This document shows positions 53,671 through 64,000 of a stretch of DNA of 64,000 nt, in pieces. Each line of letters opens with the position of its first letter. The stretch's first letter is position 1. Made by a program: the position numbers and the translations under genes. A model generated the notes under the pieces. The model was not told the origin of the DNA and ran no database searches. It worked only from the letters and a program-made list of their open reading frames with translations. The stretch is from Norana najaformis (Eukaryota > Annelida > Clitellata > Crassiclitellata > Hormogastridae). The DNA lies in contig OZ029917.1 in the NCBI GenBank assembly GCA_964023275.1, positions 19,627,488 to 19,691,487 of the forward strand. The letters are read 5' to 3'.

Positions 53671-55798
53671 GTTAGTCGACTGAATGAAGGCAAACTCTGC
53701 TCGACACGATTGATGCTGCAGCAGAACTGGACCTTTTATACACATATTCCTCTGGAACAAATTGCCTGCAACATTCATATCTAAATCAGAAGCAGTCTTC
53801 ATACCTGCTAATTAAGTTTAGGCTAAGCCTGTATTCATAATACAGCATGTCGAAACCGAACATCACCGAATGGGAACGCGCTGGCATTCTTTCCTCAAGT
53901 ACGTAATCTTTCCATGGACTTAACCTATACAAAAAGCAATGTTTCACAGCTTCGCAACAGCTTCTGTGTCACATAACCTTTAATTATCACGACTTGGATT
54001 TACCTGCACGAAAATTCAGCACGTCTTTTAAGAGACGCCTTTCCCCGTCTGATAGCCACCTGCACAGCGCTTCTGATCGGATAGATTCTTTAGGGCACAG
54101 TGCGAATGTTAGGTTACTTTGTTACATCGAAAGGTTTGAGAAAATGCGAATAGGGCCTATAGGTGAATAAAGTGAAGAACTAAGCATCGCGTTGGTTAGT
54201 CGACTGAATGAAGGCAAACTCTGCTCGACACGATTGATGCTGCAGCAGAACTGGACCTTTTATACACATATTCCTCTGGAACAAATTGCCTGCAACATTC
54301 ATATCTAAATCAGAAGCAGTCTTCATACCTGCTAATTAAGTTTAGGCTAAGCCTGTATTCATAATACAGCATGTCGAAACCGAACATCACCGAATGGGAA
54401 CGCGCTGGCATTCTTTCCTCAAGTACGTAATCTTTCCATGGACTTAACCTATACAAAAAGCAATGTTTCACAGCTTCGCAACAGCTTCTGTGTCACATAA
54501 CCTTTAATTATCACGACTTGGATTTACCTGCACGAAAATTCAGCACGTCTTTTAAGAGACGCCTTTCCCCGTCTGATAGCCACCTGCACAGCGCTTCTGA
54601 TCGGATAGATTCTTTTAGGGCACAGTGCGAATGTTAGGTTACTTTGTTACATCGATAGGTTTGAGAAAATGCGAATAGGGCCTATAGGTGAATAAAGTGA
54701 AGAACTAAGCATCGCGTGAGTAATTTACTCGTTAGTCGACTGAATGAAGGCAAACTCTGCTCGACACGATTGATGCTGCAGCAGAACTGGACCTTTTTTA
54801 CACATATTCCTCTGGAACAAATTGCCTGCAACATTCATATCTAAATCAGAAGCAGTCTTCATACCTGCTAATTAAGTTTAGGCTAAGCCTGTATTCATAA
54901 TACAGCATGTCGAAACCGAACATCACCGAATGGGAACGCGCTGGCATTCTTTCCTCAAGTACGTAATCTTTCCATGGACTTAACCTATACAAAAAGCAAT
55001 GTTTCACAGCTTCGCAACAGCTTCTGTGTCACATAACCTTTAATTATCACGACTTGGATTTACCTGCACGAAAATTCAGCACGTCTTTTAAGAGACGCCT
55101 TTCCCCGTCTGATAGCCACCTGCACAGCGCTTCTGATCGGATAGATTCTTTAGGGCACAGTGCGAATGTTAGGTTACTTTGTTACATCGAAAGGTTTGAG
55201 AAAATGCGAATAGGGCCTATAGGTGAATAAAGTGAAGAACTAAGCATCGCGTGAGTAATTACTCGTTAGTCGACTGAATGAAGGCAAACTCTGCTCGACA
55301 CGATTGATGCTGCAGCAGAACTGGACCTTTTATACACATATTCCTCTGGAACAAATTGCCTGCAACATTCATATCTAAATCAGAAGCAGTCTTCATACCT
55401 GCTAATTAAGTTTAGGCTAAGCCTGTATTCATAATACAGCATGTCGAAACCGAACATCACCGAATGGGAACGCGCTGGCATTCTTTCCTCAAGTACGTAA
55501 TCTTTCCATGGACTTAACCTATACAAAAAGCAATGTTTCACAGCTTCGCAACAGCTTCTGTGTCACATAACCTTTAATTATCACGACTTGGATTTACCTG
55601 CACGAAAATTCAGCACGTCTTTTAAGAGACGCCTTTCCCCGTCTGATAGCCACCTGCACAGCGCTTCTGATCGGATAGATTCTTTAGGGCACAGTGCAAA
55701 TGTTAGGTTACTTTGTTACATCGAAAGGTTTGAGAAAATGCGAATAGGGCCTATAGGTGAATAAAGTGAAGAACTAAGCATCGCGTGAGTAATTACTC
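53671..55798 (+). repeat. Four-copy tandem array of a ~534-bp unit
   Basis: Units start at 53671, 54195, 54731 and 55265 with GTTAGTCGACTGAATGAAGG; lengths are 524, 536, 534 and 534 bp. Differences are few: the first unit lacks about 12 bp at its end (GAGTAATTTACTC), the second has one extra T and one A-to-T, the third has TTTTTTA for TTTTATA, and the fourth has one G-to-A. Near-identity means recent amplification or homogenisation. Each unit holds a TTTTATA box, a CTGTATT-CAT-AATACAG hairpin, an ATG with 17 open codons and a GTACGT donor. Confidence 0.97.
53847..55492 (+). other. Candidate repeated first exons (53847-53898, 54371-54422, 54907-54958, 55441-55492)
   Basis: Each array unit contains ATG plus 16 further codons (MSKPNITEWERAGILSS, with an N-glycosylation sequon NIT), then one extra base and GTACGT, a plausible donor. 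The phase-1 end fits the transmembrane exon at 58897: A plus TC gives Ile, so the join would run LSS-I-AFCLVF. A TTTTATA box lies about 113 bp before the ATG in units 1, 2 and 4. The exons are inferred only from phase, the start codon and the donor. A one-in-three phase match can occur by chance. Confidence 0.35.
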
Positions 55799-56135
55799 AT
55801 TAATTAAGTTTCATAACATTAAGTAGTAGATGCACAGTTGTACATACTATAGATATTTGCATTTCGTACTCACATGCACAACAAGTTTAATTATATAAGT
55901 ATTCAGTATGCATTAAGTATATATATAATACTAAGTAAGCCCTCGTTACTTAATGTTCTGTCCCTGTATTTTCAATATTTGCGGTGAATAAACGTAGGCC
56001 TACGTAGACCCATTACATGCCTCTGCAATAGTGTTCCTCTGATGCACAGTCTTGTCGGTTGAAGATTCTTTCGAGCTTTAGACTGAAGCGCAAGCACGAC
56101 AACAGCAATTCAACATTCGGTCGAACAACCATTTC
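55799..56135. other. Region without a supported gene
   Basis: AT-rich sequence after the array. A frame beginning near 56059 (LSSFRLKRKHDNSNSTFG) could be an exon but has no confirming phase partner. Confidence 0.4.
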
Positions 56136-56139
56136 TCTG

Positions 56140-56250
56140 TGTGTTACATGTAAATGTAATTACAAATCTAATTGTACACGGTTTTCTGTAGCGACCGAAT
56201 GGTCTCGACCCTGCTCATTTCTCAATGAATTTATCGTGTGAGATCCTCTG
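56140..56250 (+). mobile_element. SINE-like dispersed repeat, truncated copy
   Basis: ATGTAAATGTAATTAC, ACACGGTTTTCTGTAGCGACC, GCTCATTTCTCAATGAATTT and GTGAGATCCTC follow the copies at 26575 and 29245, then the match stops. Confidence 0.6.
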
Positions 56251-58620
56251 CTTGACAAGCAATTGTCAATCTCATAGACGAGCCCTGCAGGGTTCTATTC
56301 GTAGGGGAAGGGAAAATATCTCCCACATTAGTAGGGATTGTAACCATTGGGAGACATTTTCTTTGTTCATTTCGCTTGTGCCCCTCTGTCCCCCAACCGC
56401 TGATTGCAACATGGACGCTCTAACCTACAAATCCAATACAAATCTAGGTTGGTTTACGGAGATGGAGAGGCATTAGCTATCTGCAGCCGTGCAGGAGTTG
56501 GATTTGCCGCGAATGTTGAGGGTTAGATCCCCAAGTTCAAAAGTCAGCCCACGACTATGATACAAATGGTTCATAATCTGTTTTACCCCAATTCCCAGCG
56601 AAAGCCGGCGAAGTTCAGTCGCATTCATTATTTTTATGTAATCAACCGGAGCAGGTTGACACATTTTCATATCTTGGATCACTTATAACTAAAGACTGAA
56701 TGCTATGAAAAGATTCGATTAAGACAGGCAAAAGGACAAGGAGTTGGGGCAGCCATGTTGCAGGGGGCTGGTGGGACAATGCTATAGACATTGTCAGATT
56801 TCGTTTTGTTTCTCTGAGCTCAGAATAACTTTGCACCATATATCCTGAAGGTTTACAAACTATCTTGTTGCACTGATACAAGCTTAGGGCCTAGCAGTTA
56901 CTAAGCGTACAGGCTGTAGGTCTGGATTTTGCCGAATGTCTTTGTATTGTTCACCCCCTGTGGTCAAAGGTGAAGCCCCCAGATCATCATCATTTTCCTA
57001 ATCATCGTCATCATCTTCAACATCATCATCATCATCATCATAAGCTTCTGCGCCACTGCGCCTATGCATGCATATTTGTATGCATATTTAGACCTATGTA
57101 TTAAAGTTATCATTATATACATTATGTACGTAATACATGAATATATCATGTAAACTAAACACGCAGATCTGTATATATATATAATACATCTATATGTGTA
57201 TATATATGTGCATATATGAACTGACAAATGAATGCGCTCCATCTCTTGTATTGATCTTATCGTCGTTATCTATCTGTTTGACTGGACCAACATCCCGGAT
57301 GCATTCGATCGCAGATGTCTCCCCATCCTCCACTCGGCAGTTCATCTTGCAGAACACCAGCATCATCTTCAGCAGCAGCAGCAGCCGCTGTGCATCAGTA
57401 GGCGATGGGGAATGACAGCATTTGTTTGCGTCCTTATGTAGTGCAGCTGCTTTATTCGTTGAACTGATGCTTCAGTGATGCGAGAATTTACGACCCTTGG
57501 GAACAATAATAGTTCACTTCTTCAGTTCTTGCTCTCGCAACAGGCAGCTCAAAAAGTTTTATTTTATATACATACATATATATATATATATATTCTTTGT
57601 ATGTATAATATTATTCTGAATATGGTCTATACATATATGTAATTGCAGAGAAAGACACTGAGAAGATAGTTAGCTAATCGTTGGGTGGTGCACACTTTCT
57701 AGGGATATAGATCTATATTAGCCTACATCGTGTTCCCCGGTCATATATGCATACCTGCATGCGTGCATACATTCATACATACATACATACGTACGTACGT
57801 ACATACATACATGTATAAGAGCTTCGGTCTAACATGCTAACATGCACTGTGGAAATGCTGTCCTCAACGCGTTATATAAGACGCTTTCGTCAGCCCTTAA
57901 GCGTAAGCGTTCCGTGATGGTCGTTGGTTCAGCTGCATCGTAATCTGCAGTGCAGTCCTATAGGTCATTAGTAAATATAGGGTGCTATAACTAAGTTGTT
58001 TTATTTCACGTGAAACAGTCTTAGCGTGGAATACGCTTATTTAGAATCTCTACAGCCAGGATAACATGCAAGGAAACTAGGATTCGGTGCCTGTAATATT
58101 CTCTGAAGACACAGGAGCTGTTTTTTATTCAACGATTGAATTAAAGTTTATAGAGATAAGACTTAATGGCGATTGCACTCACTTGATGATGCCAAAGGAA
58201 TATATAGGTAACAAATTTTCATACGTGTAACATGTAAGTTTATTAATTATACTCAAGAAATAGTCTGATTATAGTACGCGTAGAGTTCAGTTGCTGATTC
58301 AAGAAACGTTATGCATGTCCAGTAGAATCTTAAGAAGGCATGAAATTTTTTAGTTACTCTGCAGCAATAATCTAAGCCGACTGCAACATGCTCTGGGCCT
58401 ATTGTCGAAGTTAAAACAAATTAGTTGTTAGTCGCCCCATGTGGAGCAATTGATGATTTTCGATCTAGAAAAACTGAATGCGATGATCAGATTGTGAGAA
58501 TTCCTTTGATGATTACCGGTATCCGATTATTGGTGGATTCCCAGCAGCGCATCTTCTTTACAGGATCATCTCCAGTATGAACACCTGCACATATGATATC
58601 TGCAAATATGCCACAGATGA
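56251..58620. other. Region without a supported gene
   Basis: Contains (ATC)n at 57000-57045 and (ATAC/GTAC)n at 57776-57812. A Ser/Ala-rich open segment after a CGATCGCAG acceptor-like site (57334-57415) ends in CAGTAGGC. It might be an exon, but the evidence is too thin to call. Confidence 0.4.
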
Positions 58621-58805
58621 CCATCATGCAAGAGACCACCGTGTAAGAGACAACGATCAAGAACTACCATGTCAGAGATCATCATACAATAGATGACCAG
58701 GTAAGAGAACACCGTGTAGGAGACGACCATGTAAGAGACCATCATGCAAGAGACCACTATGTAAGAGACCACATCTAAGAGACCATTTTGTAAGAGGCCA
58801 CCAAC
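58621..58805. repeat. ~15-bp minisatellite of donor-like GTAAGAGACC units
   Basis: About eleven degenerate units of CATGTAAGAGACCAC, several containing GTAAGAG, ending 90 bp before the transmembrane exon. Both strands are open over part of it. Confidence 0.75.
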
Positions 58806-58896
58806 CAAGATACCGCCATACAAGTCTTGTAGTAGATGCGTAGTTTGTATTGATTGGTTTCAGTGCCAACAGAAGTCTGTGTGTACCTGGGTGCAG

Positions 58897-61800
58897 TCGC
58901 ATTTTGTCTCGTCTTCGTCATTGTCTTCTATCTCTACCTCAGCCAACTCCTCTGCTTCAAGAACACTAGAAGAATTCTCTGTCTCGCAGAACACGAACAG
59001 GACGAAAACGAAGGTACAGGCCTCTAACCTATCCAGTTCTGTCTACTCTGACTACCAGAAACTCTGCATAGCTAAGGGCGGATCCAGAATTTCAGCTCAG
59101 GGATAGCCACATGGCAAGCGCAGAGCGCAAGACTACGCCCCAGTGATGTCCAGGGGTTTTTCCTTTGGTTAGGAGTCAGAGGGCTTGGCTCTCTGAAGCT
59201 GAGCGTTTTTTTTCTTACAAAGTACATAGTTTAGTCATTTCCTCGCAGGAGCTTTTTGGTTTTTATGTTGTACTCTAGTCCAGATCTCACAGCTTTATAC
59301 ACGACGTACTGAACAACTTAACTAAAAAAACAGGCAAAATTTGTTCTTACCTACAGTGACAGTTGCAGAACTGTCACATCGGCTATTTGGATTTTGGAGC
59401 TTTACTCTTAAGTGCTGACGTGTCACTGTCTACACTAGACTGAAATTATTAGTTTTATTTAAGCCCCAGTGAAGCAGTTTTAGCCTCGGCATACGAGGGT
59501 GGGTGACCAACCCTCTTCCTCGCTGTCTGGTCTTCCATCGACAGTGTACAGTCAATGTACTCATTTATGCTTACAGCTGAATTCTCTAGGTAGCGCAAGC
59601 AAGCAGTAACCTCGAAATATCTTTCTTCCCTGGCAGGGTTTAATTTTTGAACCCCAGCCTCTGGGTTGACACTCCAACATACTTTCCACTAGACCGTCGA
59701 CCTACTTGACAAATAACAATACCATAAACCAAAATGTTCATTATCAAAATAGTCCATTAAGCGACACACCAGAAGTGTAAAAATGTAACTGTAATTTGGA
59801 ACTTCTATAGCGCCAGGGTCTAATACACAAAACATCAACCGACGGCGTACCAAAATCAAGCCGCAGTCAGTCAATACCCGAAGTCGGTCCGCTGAGACAA
59901 GTGATAGCATAATTATTTAGTAGTACTTATTAGAGAAATAACTGAATTTCGATCTTGAATCGGCTAAGGAAACAACGACTTTATATATTTTAGCCAGTCG
60001 GATGTATGTGGGAGCAATGGGTCGCTAATCCAGGGGCCCTTGGTTCCTTGAAGGAACAACATCTAATGATCATATTTTCAGTCCAGCAGTTTTTGCTTTC
60101 ATTAAAACAGGTTGATACAGTCCAGGTTAGGTATATACTAAAGCTGCCATGAATTACCTCTGAATTGGTATTCGTGTGTATCTAGCGATGTTTTAGGAGG
60201 TTAGCGTCACTTTGTTGCAACTTCGGATTTAGCTGACTGCCTTGGATGCATGGACATCAAAGCCAACAAGTGGGGCATCTCATCATCTCACGATCACACC
60301 AGTCAACGACCCCCCCCCCCCCTTGACTGCTATAGCCAGTGCAATAAGGGCCAACATTATATGGATGGAGGAAATCAAAGTTCATATCAACACTGGATAT
60401 CACTTTGACATGTATATTTTCTGTTGTCCTGGCATTCTATTTCGAAACACTGGAACAGACAGGGAAGACCATGAACCTTTTGGCCCTTCTTCTGAAATTG
60501 CCCAACTACATGGCCTACACTGCATTGTACGACAGAATAACTTCGATTATAATATACCGCTTCATAATGCTGCATGTATGTATGATGTATATGTATGTGT
60601 GTAGGCGTACATGATGTATGCATATGTGTGTATATGTATGAATGCAGTCTTAATTATGTATGCATGTAGTTTTAATACCTCTATATGTATGTATGACATG
60701 TATCAAAATTTAATAACCGTGTTTTAAGAAACTTACCTCACAAACGCGCTAACTATAAAAAGACTATAAACAGTGCTTAATATGTTTAATCGACGTAAGA
60801 GTGATTGTAAATCTCCGAAATTGTTTTAGGTGTATATTTTTAAAAATAAAGTAAATTAAAAGTATATTTGGTTTTTAATTATCTGTATCAATATAATAAG
60901 ATAAAAAAAGAAAACTCGTAGAATTGATCAATTACACAGCAGACCAAACCCAGTAACCAGAGGTGATTGCAGGTCAAAGCAATCAACAGACAATAATTTA
61001 CAAACCTATTTAATTAGCGTTAAGTTAGATTTTAAAAACTACAATTTCAAAATGCTTACTTTGTTAGAAACGCGATAATGAGTGAATATCTTATTTTTAT
61101 GTTGCTCAAGATGATTCCGTAGACGACAGTAACGAGGCCAGCTGTGATTCGGATGTGGAGGATTTGAAACGATACAAACGGATTGCACGCCATCCTTCGC
61201 GACGAGACTCAGCAGCTACAGTTGCAGCAACTGAAGCATCCCACAAGAAGCCTTCCGTCAAGCCATCATTAGCTCCAACATTCAAATGTCCCACTCTGAC
61301 GGGTACTTTATTTAATATATGCATGTGTGTATATACATATATGCAGTTGCAGTAATAAGCTTAGGCTTGAATGCATATATATATGTATATAGGTATATAA
61401 GCTTATACTCGCAGCGGCTATTAACGTACTAGTTTAAAACTCATTTAGTTTAATAATAATAATATTAAGACGATTTATAAGCGTCGTAGTACGGCCGAAG
61501 CCAAGAAAAGGAGGGCACTACACGTTTATACTATATCAGTAAGTTTCATGTATTGTCGCTTTTATAAGCCCTAGGAAACGACGCCGACAAGCACAGCGAA
61601 TCTAAGCAACTCGAGCTTGGTTAGCACTTGCATAGATGGCTATCCATACAAGTAGGTATATAATAACCCAGCCATCTGTATCAACTCCCCCCCATCCCTC
61701 TTTGGTCGGTACTCGAGTTCCAGCACGCTTTCGGAGGTTAAAAGTTGTTAGAAAGTTGTCGCTGTATTTGCGTTTCAGCCAAAAGATCTTTTAAACTGTG

Positions 61801-62886
61801 CAGATTCATCATCCTGAGAAATTTCCAAAGAAGCGTGGAGGCCCAAATAAATGTGTTACCTTTACCTTTTGGCACTAAAGGATAGTAGATCTATTCATAA
61901 TGCCAGGCATGAAACGAAAATACTAGCAGCAAAACTAAGAACAAGACAGAAACATTTGCCTCAAGGTCGAGACAACAACAGAATTACAGTTCACTTCTGT
62001 TTATCAGAGACGAGTCTATTAAGATACTAAGAATGCACAAGTTAGGCCAAGACAAAGACTCTTATATAAACAAAGGTCATAATATCTTAGGACGAAGCAA
62101 AGCCTTGCACCTCATCACCCTGGCAACTATAGACATATTATATAACATAGGCCTACTAGTCTAAACTACGGCGTTAGTCGATTAGAGCACATGGGCGTTT
62201 AACAGTAGGCCTAAATCATTCATACTGTGTAACTGTAAACATATCGCTCCACAGGATCAGACGTTTCACCGCTGGGAACAGCAGCAAATGCAACAGGTAC
62301 AACAGTTAGAACTACAGATGCGACTGCATCTACCGACACGACGCGACATTCAGTAGCAACTACGTGTGCAGTTGCGAGTGCAGAGAAGTACGAACTTGAC
62401 TGCGAAAATCTGACCTTCTCAAACGAAGCCTTTTACTGCGAAGGCGATGACGACAGCGTAGAAATGACAGCTCGATCGAAGTCGAAATCTCTCACGGTAT
62501 CGTTATATCTTATCTACGGTCGTAATAGCTACACAGGAGCCTCATGACTGGATGTATTCCAATGGGGGATGTATCAACAATTTTTAAAATATACTTTAGC
62601 TATTGTAATTTTTTTCGATTCCTTTCTTCTGGACATTGTGTATACACACAGTATATATATACATATTTACATATGCATACACACATATATTATATATATA
62701 TATATTCGCCTTGGAGACTAGCTGTATATGAAGCAAGAAAGGACTGAAGTTGAACGCAGAATTGGGGAGTGGGACAACAGACTAACCCATGGTCCACTAG
62801 AGAGTTCCTATTTGCTCCAGAGGATTTCGGTGGCCGTCCAAGAGGAAACTCCTTCTACCTCTCCCGGACGTTCCTTCATGTCCTGA
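58897..62886 (+). CDS. Unrecognised single-pass membrane protein, four 3' exons
   Basis: Exons 58897-59013, 61111-61302, 62255-62496 and 62821-62886 have GT-AG borders and phases that join without a stop (617 nt; 204 residues plus TGA). Exon 1 starts with a ~20-residue hydrophobic helix (AFCLVFVIVFYLYLSQLLCF) followed by KNTRR, a stop-transfer pattern, so the C-terminus should be cytoplasmic. The tail is acidic (EHEQDENEDDSVDDSNEA), then basic (RYKRIARHPSRR), then Thr/Ala/Ser-rich, then has YELDCENLTFSNEAFYCEGD. The FSNEAFY piece loosely resembles an NxxF/Y adaptor-binding motif. It ends SPGRSFMS. I recognise no family. The N-terminal exon is unknown; the array at 53.7-55.8 kb offers candidates. 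The last, short exon is the least certain. Confidence 0.6.
59465..59705 (-). mobile_element. tRNA-derived SINE, full-length inverted copy
   Basis: On the minus strand the head reads GGTCTAGTGGAAAGTATGTT and GAGGCTGGGGTTCAAAAATT (A- and B-box-like). The body is AATGAGTACATTGACTGTAC, ACTGTCGATGGAAGACCAG, CCTCGTATGCCGAGGCTAA and CTTCACTGGGGCTT. These match the copies at 7000-7745, so the family occurs at both ends of the window. Lies in an intron of the membrane-protein gene. Confidence 0.7.
59706..61110. other. Intron of the membrane-protein gene
   Basis: No exon called. The open frame at 60242-60604 contains a run of 13 C and is not supported by splice phase. A repeat terminus (TTCTATAGCGCC) lies near 59805. 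Confidence 0.45.
60310..60322. repeat. C13 homopolymer
   Basis: Thirteen C in a row. A likely site of length error or polymorphism. Confidence 0.9.
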
Positions 62887-64000
62887 GCCCTCTTGAAATG
62901 TCGCTTGAGACAACAGCAATGGTGATAACTCTGGACATAAGGCACGAAATCGACCGATTCGGCGTCACAGTCGACCGCTTCCATTGCTCCTTCTACTACT
63001 GCTATCACTACTACTACTGCTGCTACTACTACTACTACTGTTACCGCTACCACTACCACTACTGCAACAACTACTACTACCATACCTGTTTAGCCCACCA
63101 ACCGGGGACCTAGTCCTGAACATGGAAATCGGGGAATTCAAAAACTTTTTTATTTCTGATGATAAAGTCAATGTCTTACATATTTGGCATGCTTATGTTA
63201 TGGAGATCGCGATAGCATGAAGCTTTTTGCAAATTTCGAAATATTAAGGGATGTGATCCTAGGGCGGAAATCAGGGTCATATGTAAGGCCTACAACCCAA
63301 CTACAGTCATACGGAGGCCAGAGTAAACGGGGAACTAGTCCTAAAGGCAGGAATCGGGGATGTTGCACTATTAACTGGATTTAGCAATGCAAATGATGGA
63401 TGCGCCTAACTTAGCATAATTGATGATGGTGATGATGATTACGATGATGAAAATGATGATGACGATGATTGATGATGATATTTATGATAAAATGGCTGTT
63501 GATCTGATGTGATATACTTTAGATATCTCGTATAGGCTTACATGTCTTCGTGAATTTCTCCTTTGTAAAAAAATATTTAAAAAATATTAAAATAAATGCA
63601 CAAATAAATCATGTAATAAATAAAAAATTTAAAATAATAAACAAATAAACAGTAAATAAATAACCGTTTTATTAAGACGCGGCGCTAAAGACTCAGTTCT
63701 TTAATATATACAACGAAGAGTAAAGAAGGTTTTCGTGGGAAAAAAGGGCCAATAAAAGGAGTGGTCAAATTAGGGCAGAACTCAATCGTACGAGAGTAAA
63801 TGTAATGGTCGGGTATTTTAGTATGGTACAAGTTCATCCAGTGATCTTTAAGAGCACTTGTAGTAGACTGATTATCACTGATAAGAATTTTTAAACTGAG
63901 CTTTAAGAGTATTTTGCATCAGTCTTAAATCTCCACACTCATTTTGTAACCCCAAAACAGCCGTGCCTCTGACATCTCCACAGCAAACTCTTAACGCTTC
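62887..64000. other. 3' flank, no gene seen
   Basis: Contains a (CTA)n run at 62990-63085 and a (GAT)n run at 63420-63480, then AT-rich sequence with no recognised feature to the window end. Confidence 0.5.
62990..63085. repeat. (CTA/CTG)n microsatellite
   Basis: Degenerate trinucleotide run just after the last predicted exon. It gives artefactual Tyr-, Leu-, Ser- and Val-rich frames. Confidence 0.9.

Noticed and set aside
53671..55798. CRISPR-like array
   Set aside because: Direct long tandem units without short repeats and unique spacers, in a eukaryotic genome.
60242..60604. 120-codon frame with an ITPVNDPP segment recalling cadherin-type repeats
   Set aside because: The proline run comes from C13; no further cadherin features, and it falls between two exons whose phases join directly.
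62769..63113. 114-codon frame ending in Tyr/Cys repeats
   Set aside because: The C-terminus is a (CTA)n tract. A different frame from 62821 fits the phase of the preceding exon and stops at 62886.
62808..63220. Val-, Ser- and Leu-rich frames
   Set aside because: Different readings of the same trinucleotide microsatellite.

Overview
The window is nuclear DNA of an intron-rich animal, most likely an aquatic invertebrate. It holds metazoan genes split into many short exons with GT-AG introns. It also holds a Jockey/CR1/L2-type LINE with an APE endonuclease, tRNA-derived SINEs, a 5S-derived relic and abundant AT, TATG and TTA microsatellites. There is no sign of operons, CRISPR or prokaryotic signals. 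The frequent TAGGCCTA-type palindromes and the LINE type would fit an echinoderm, hemichordate, mollusc or similar lineage, but I cannot fix the phylum.

Layout. (1) 1-5.2 kb is intergenic: a possible last exon of an upstream gene (273-397), a decayed minus-strand LINE (1020-1965) and several repeats. Two 5'-truncated LINE tails sit just before the first gene. (2) 5259-19910 (+) is prolidase (PEPD): 16 exons rebuilt with consistent phases, 481 residues, all metal ligands present. (3) 21862-25677 is an apparently intact LINE flanked by a 13-bp target-site duplication, with a 1141-residue ORF carrying a 2A-like motif, APE and RT. Older pieces of the same family lie before PEPD, in PEPD introns 1 and 15 and in CEP89 intron 12. 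(4) 26257-48597 (+) is CEP89 (CCDC123), the centriolar distal-appendage coiled-coil protein, in about 21 exons (about 881 residues). PEPD and CEP89 are also neighbours on human 19q13.11, so their linkage looks ancient. (5) 49-64 kb is a compositionally different stretch rich in TAGGCCTA. It has a coding-like but frame-broken block (50.5-51.4 kb), a four-copy array of a ~534-bp unit (53.7-55.8 kb) and four phase-consistent exons (58897-62886). Those exons encode a transmembrane segment and an acidic, Ser/Thr-rich tail that I do not recognise.

The most unusual possibility is that the ~534-bp array is a set of four amplified promoter/first-exon cassettes for that membrane-protein gene. Each unit has a TATA-like box, an ATG, 17 open codons and a splice donor, and its phase fits the transmembrane exon. 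This is inference and needs transcript data.
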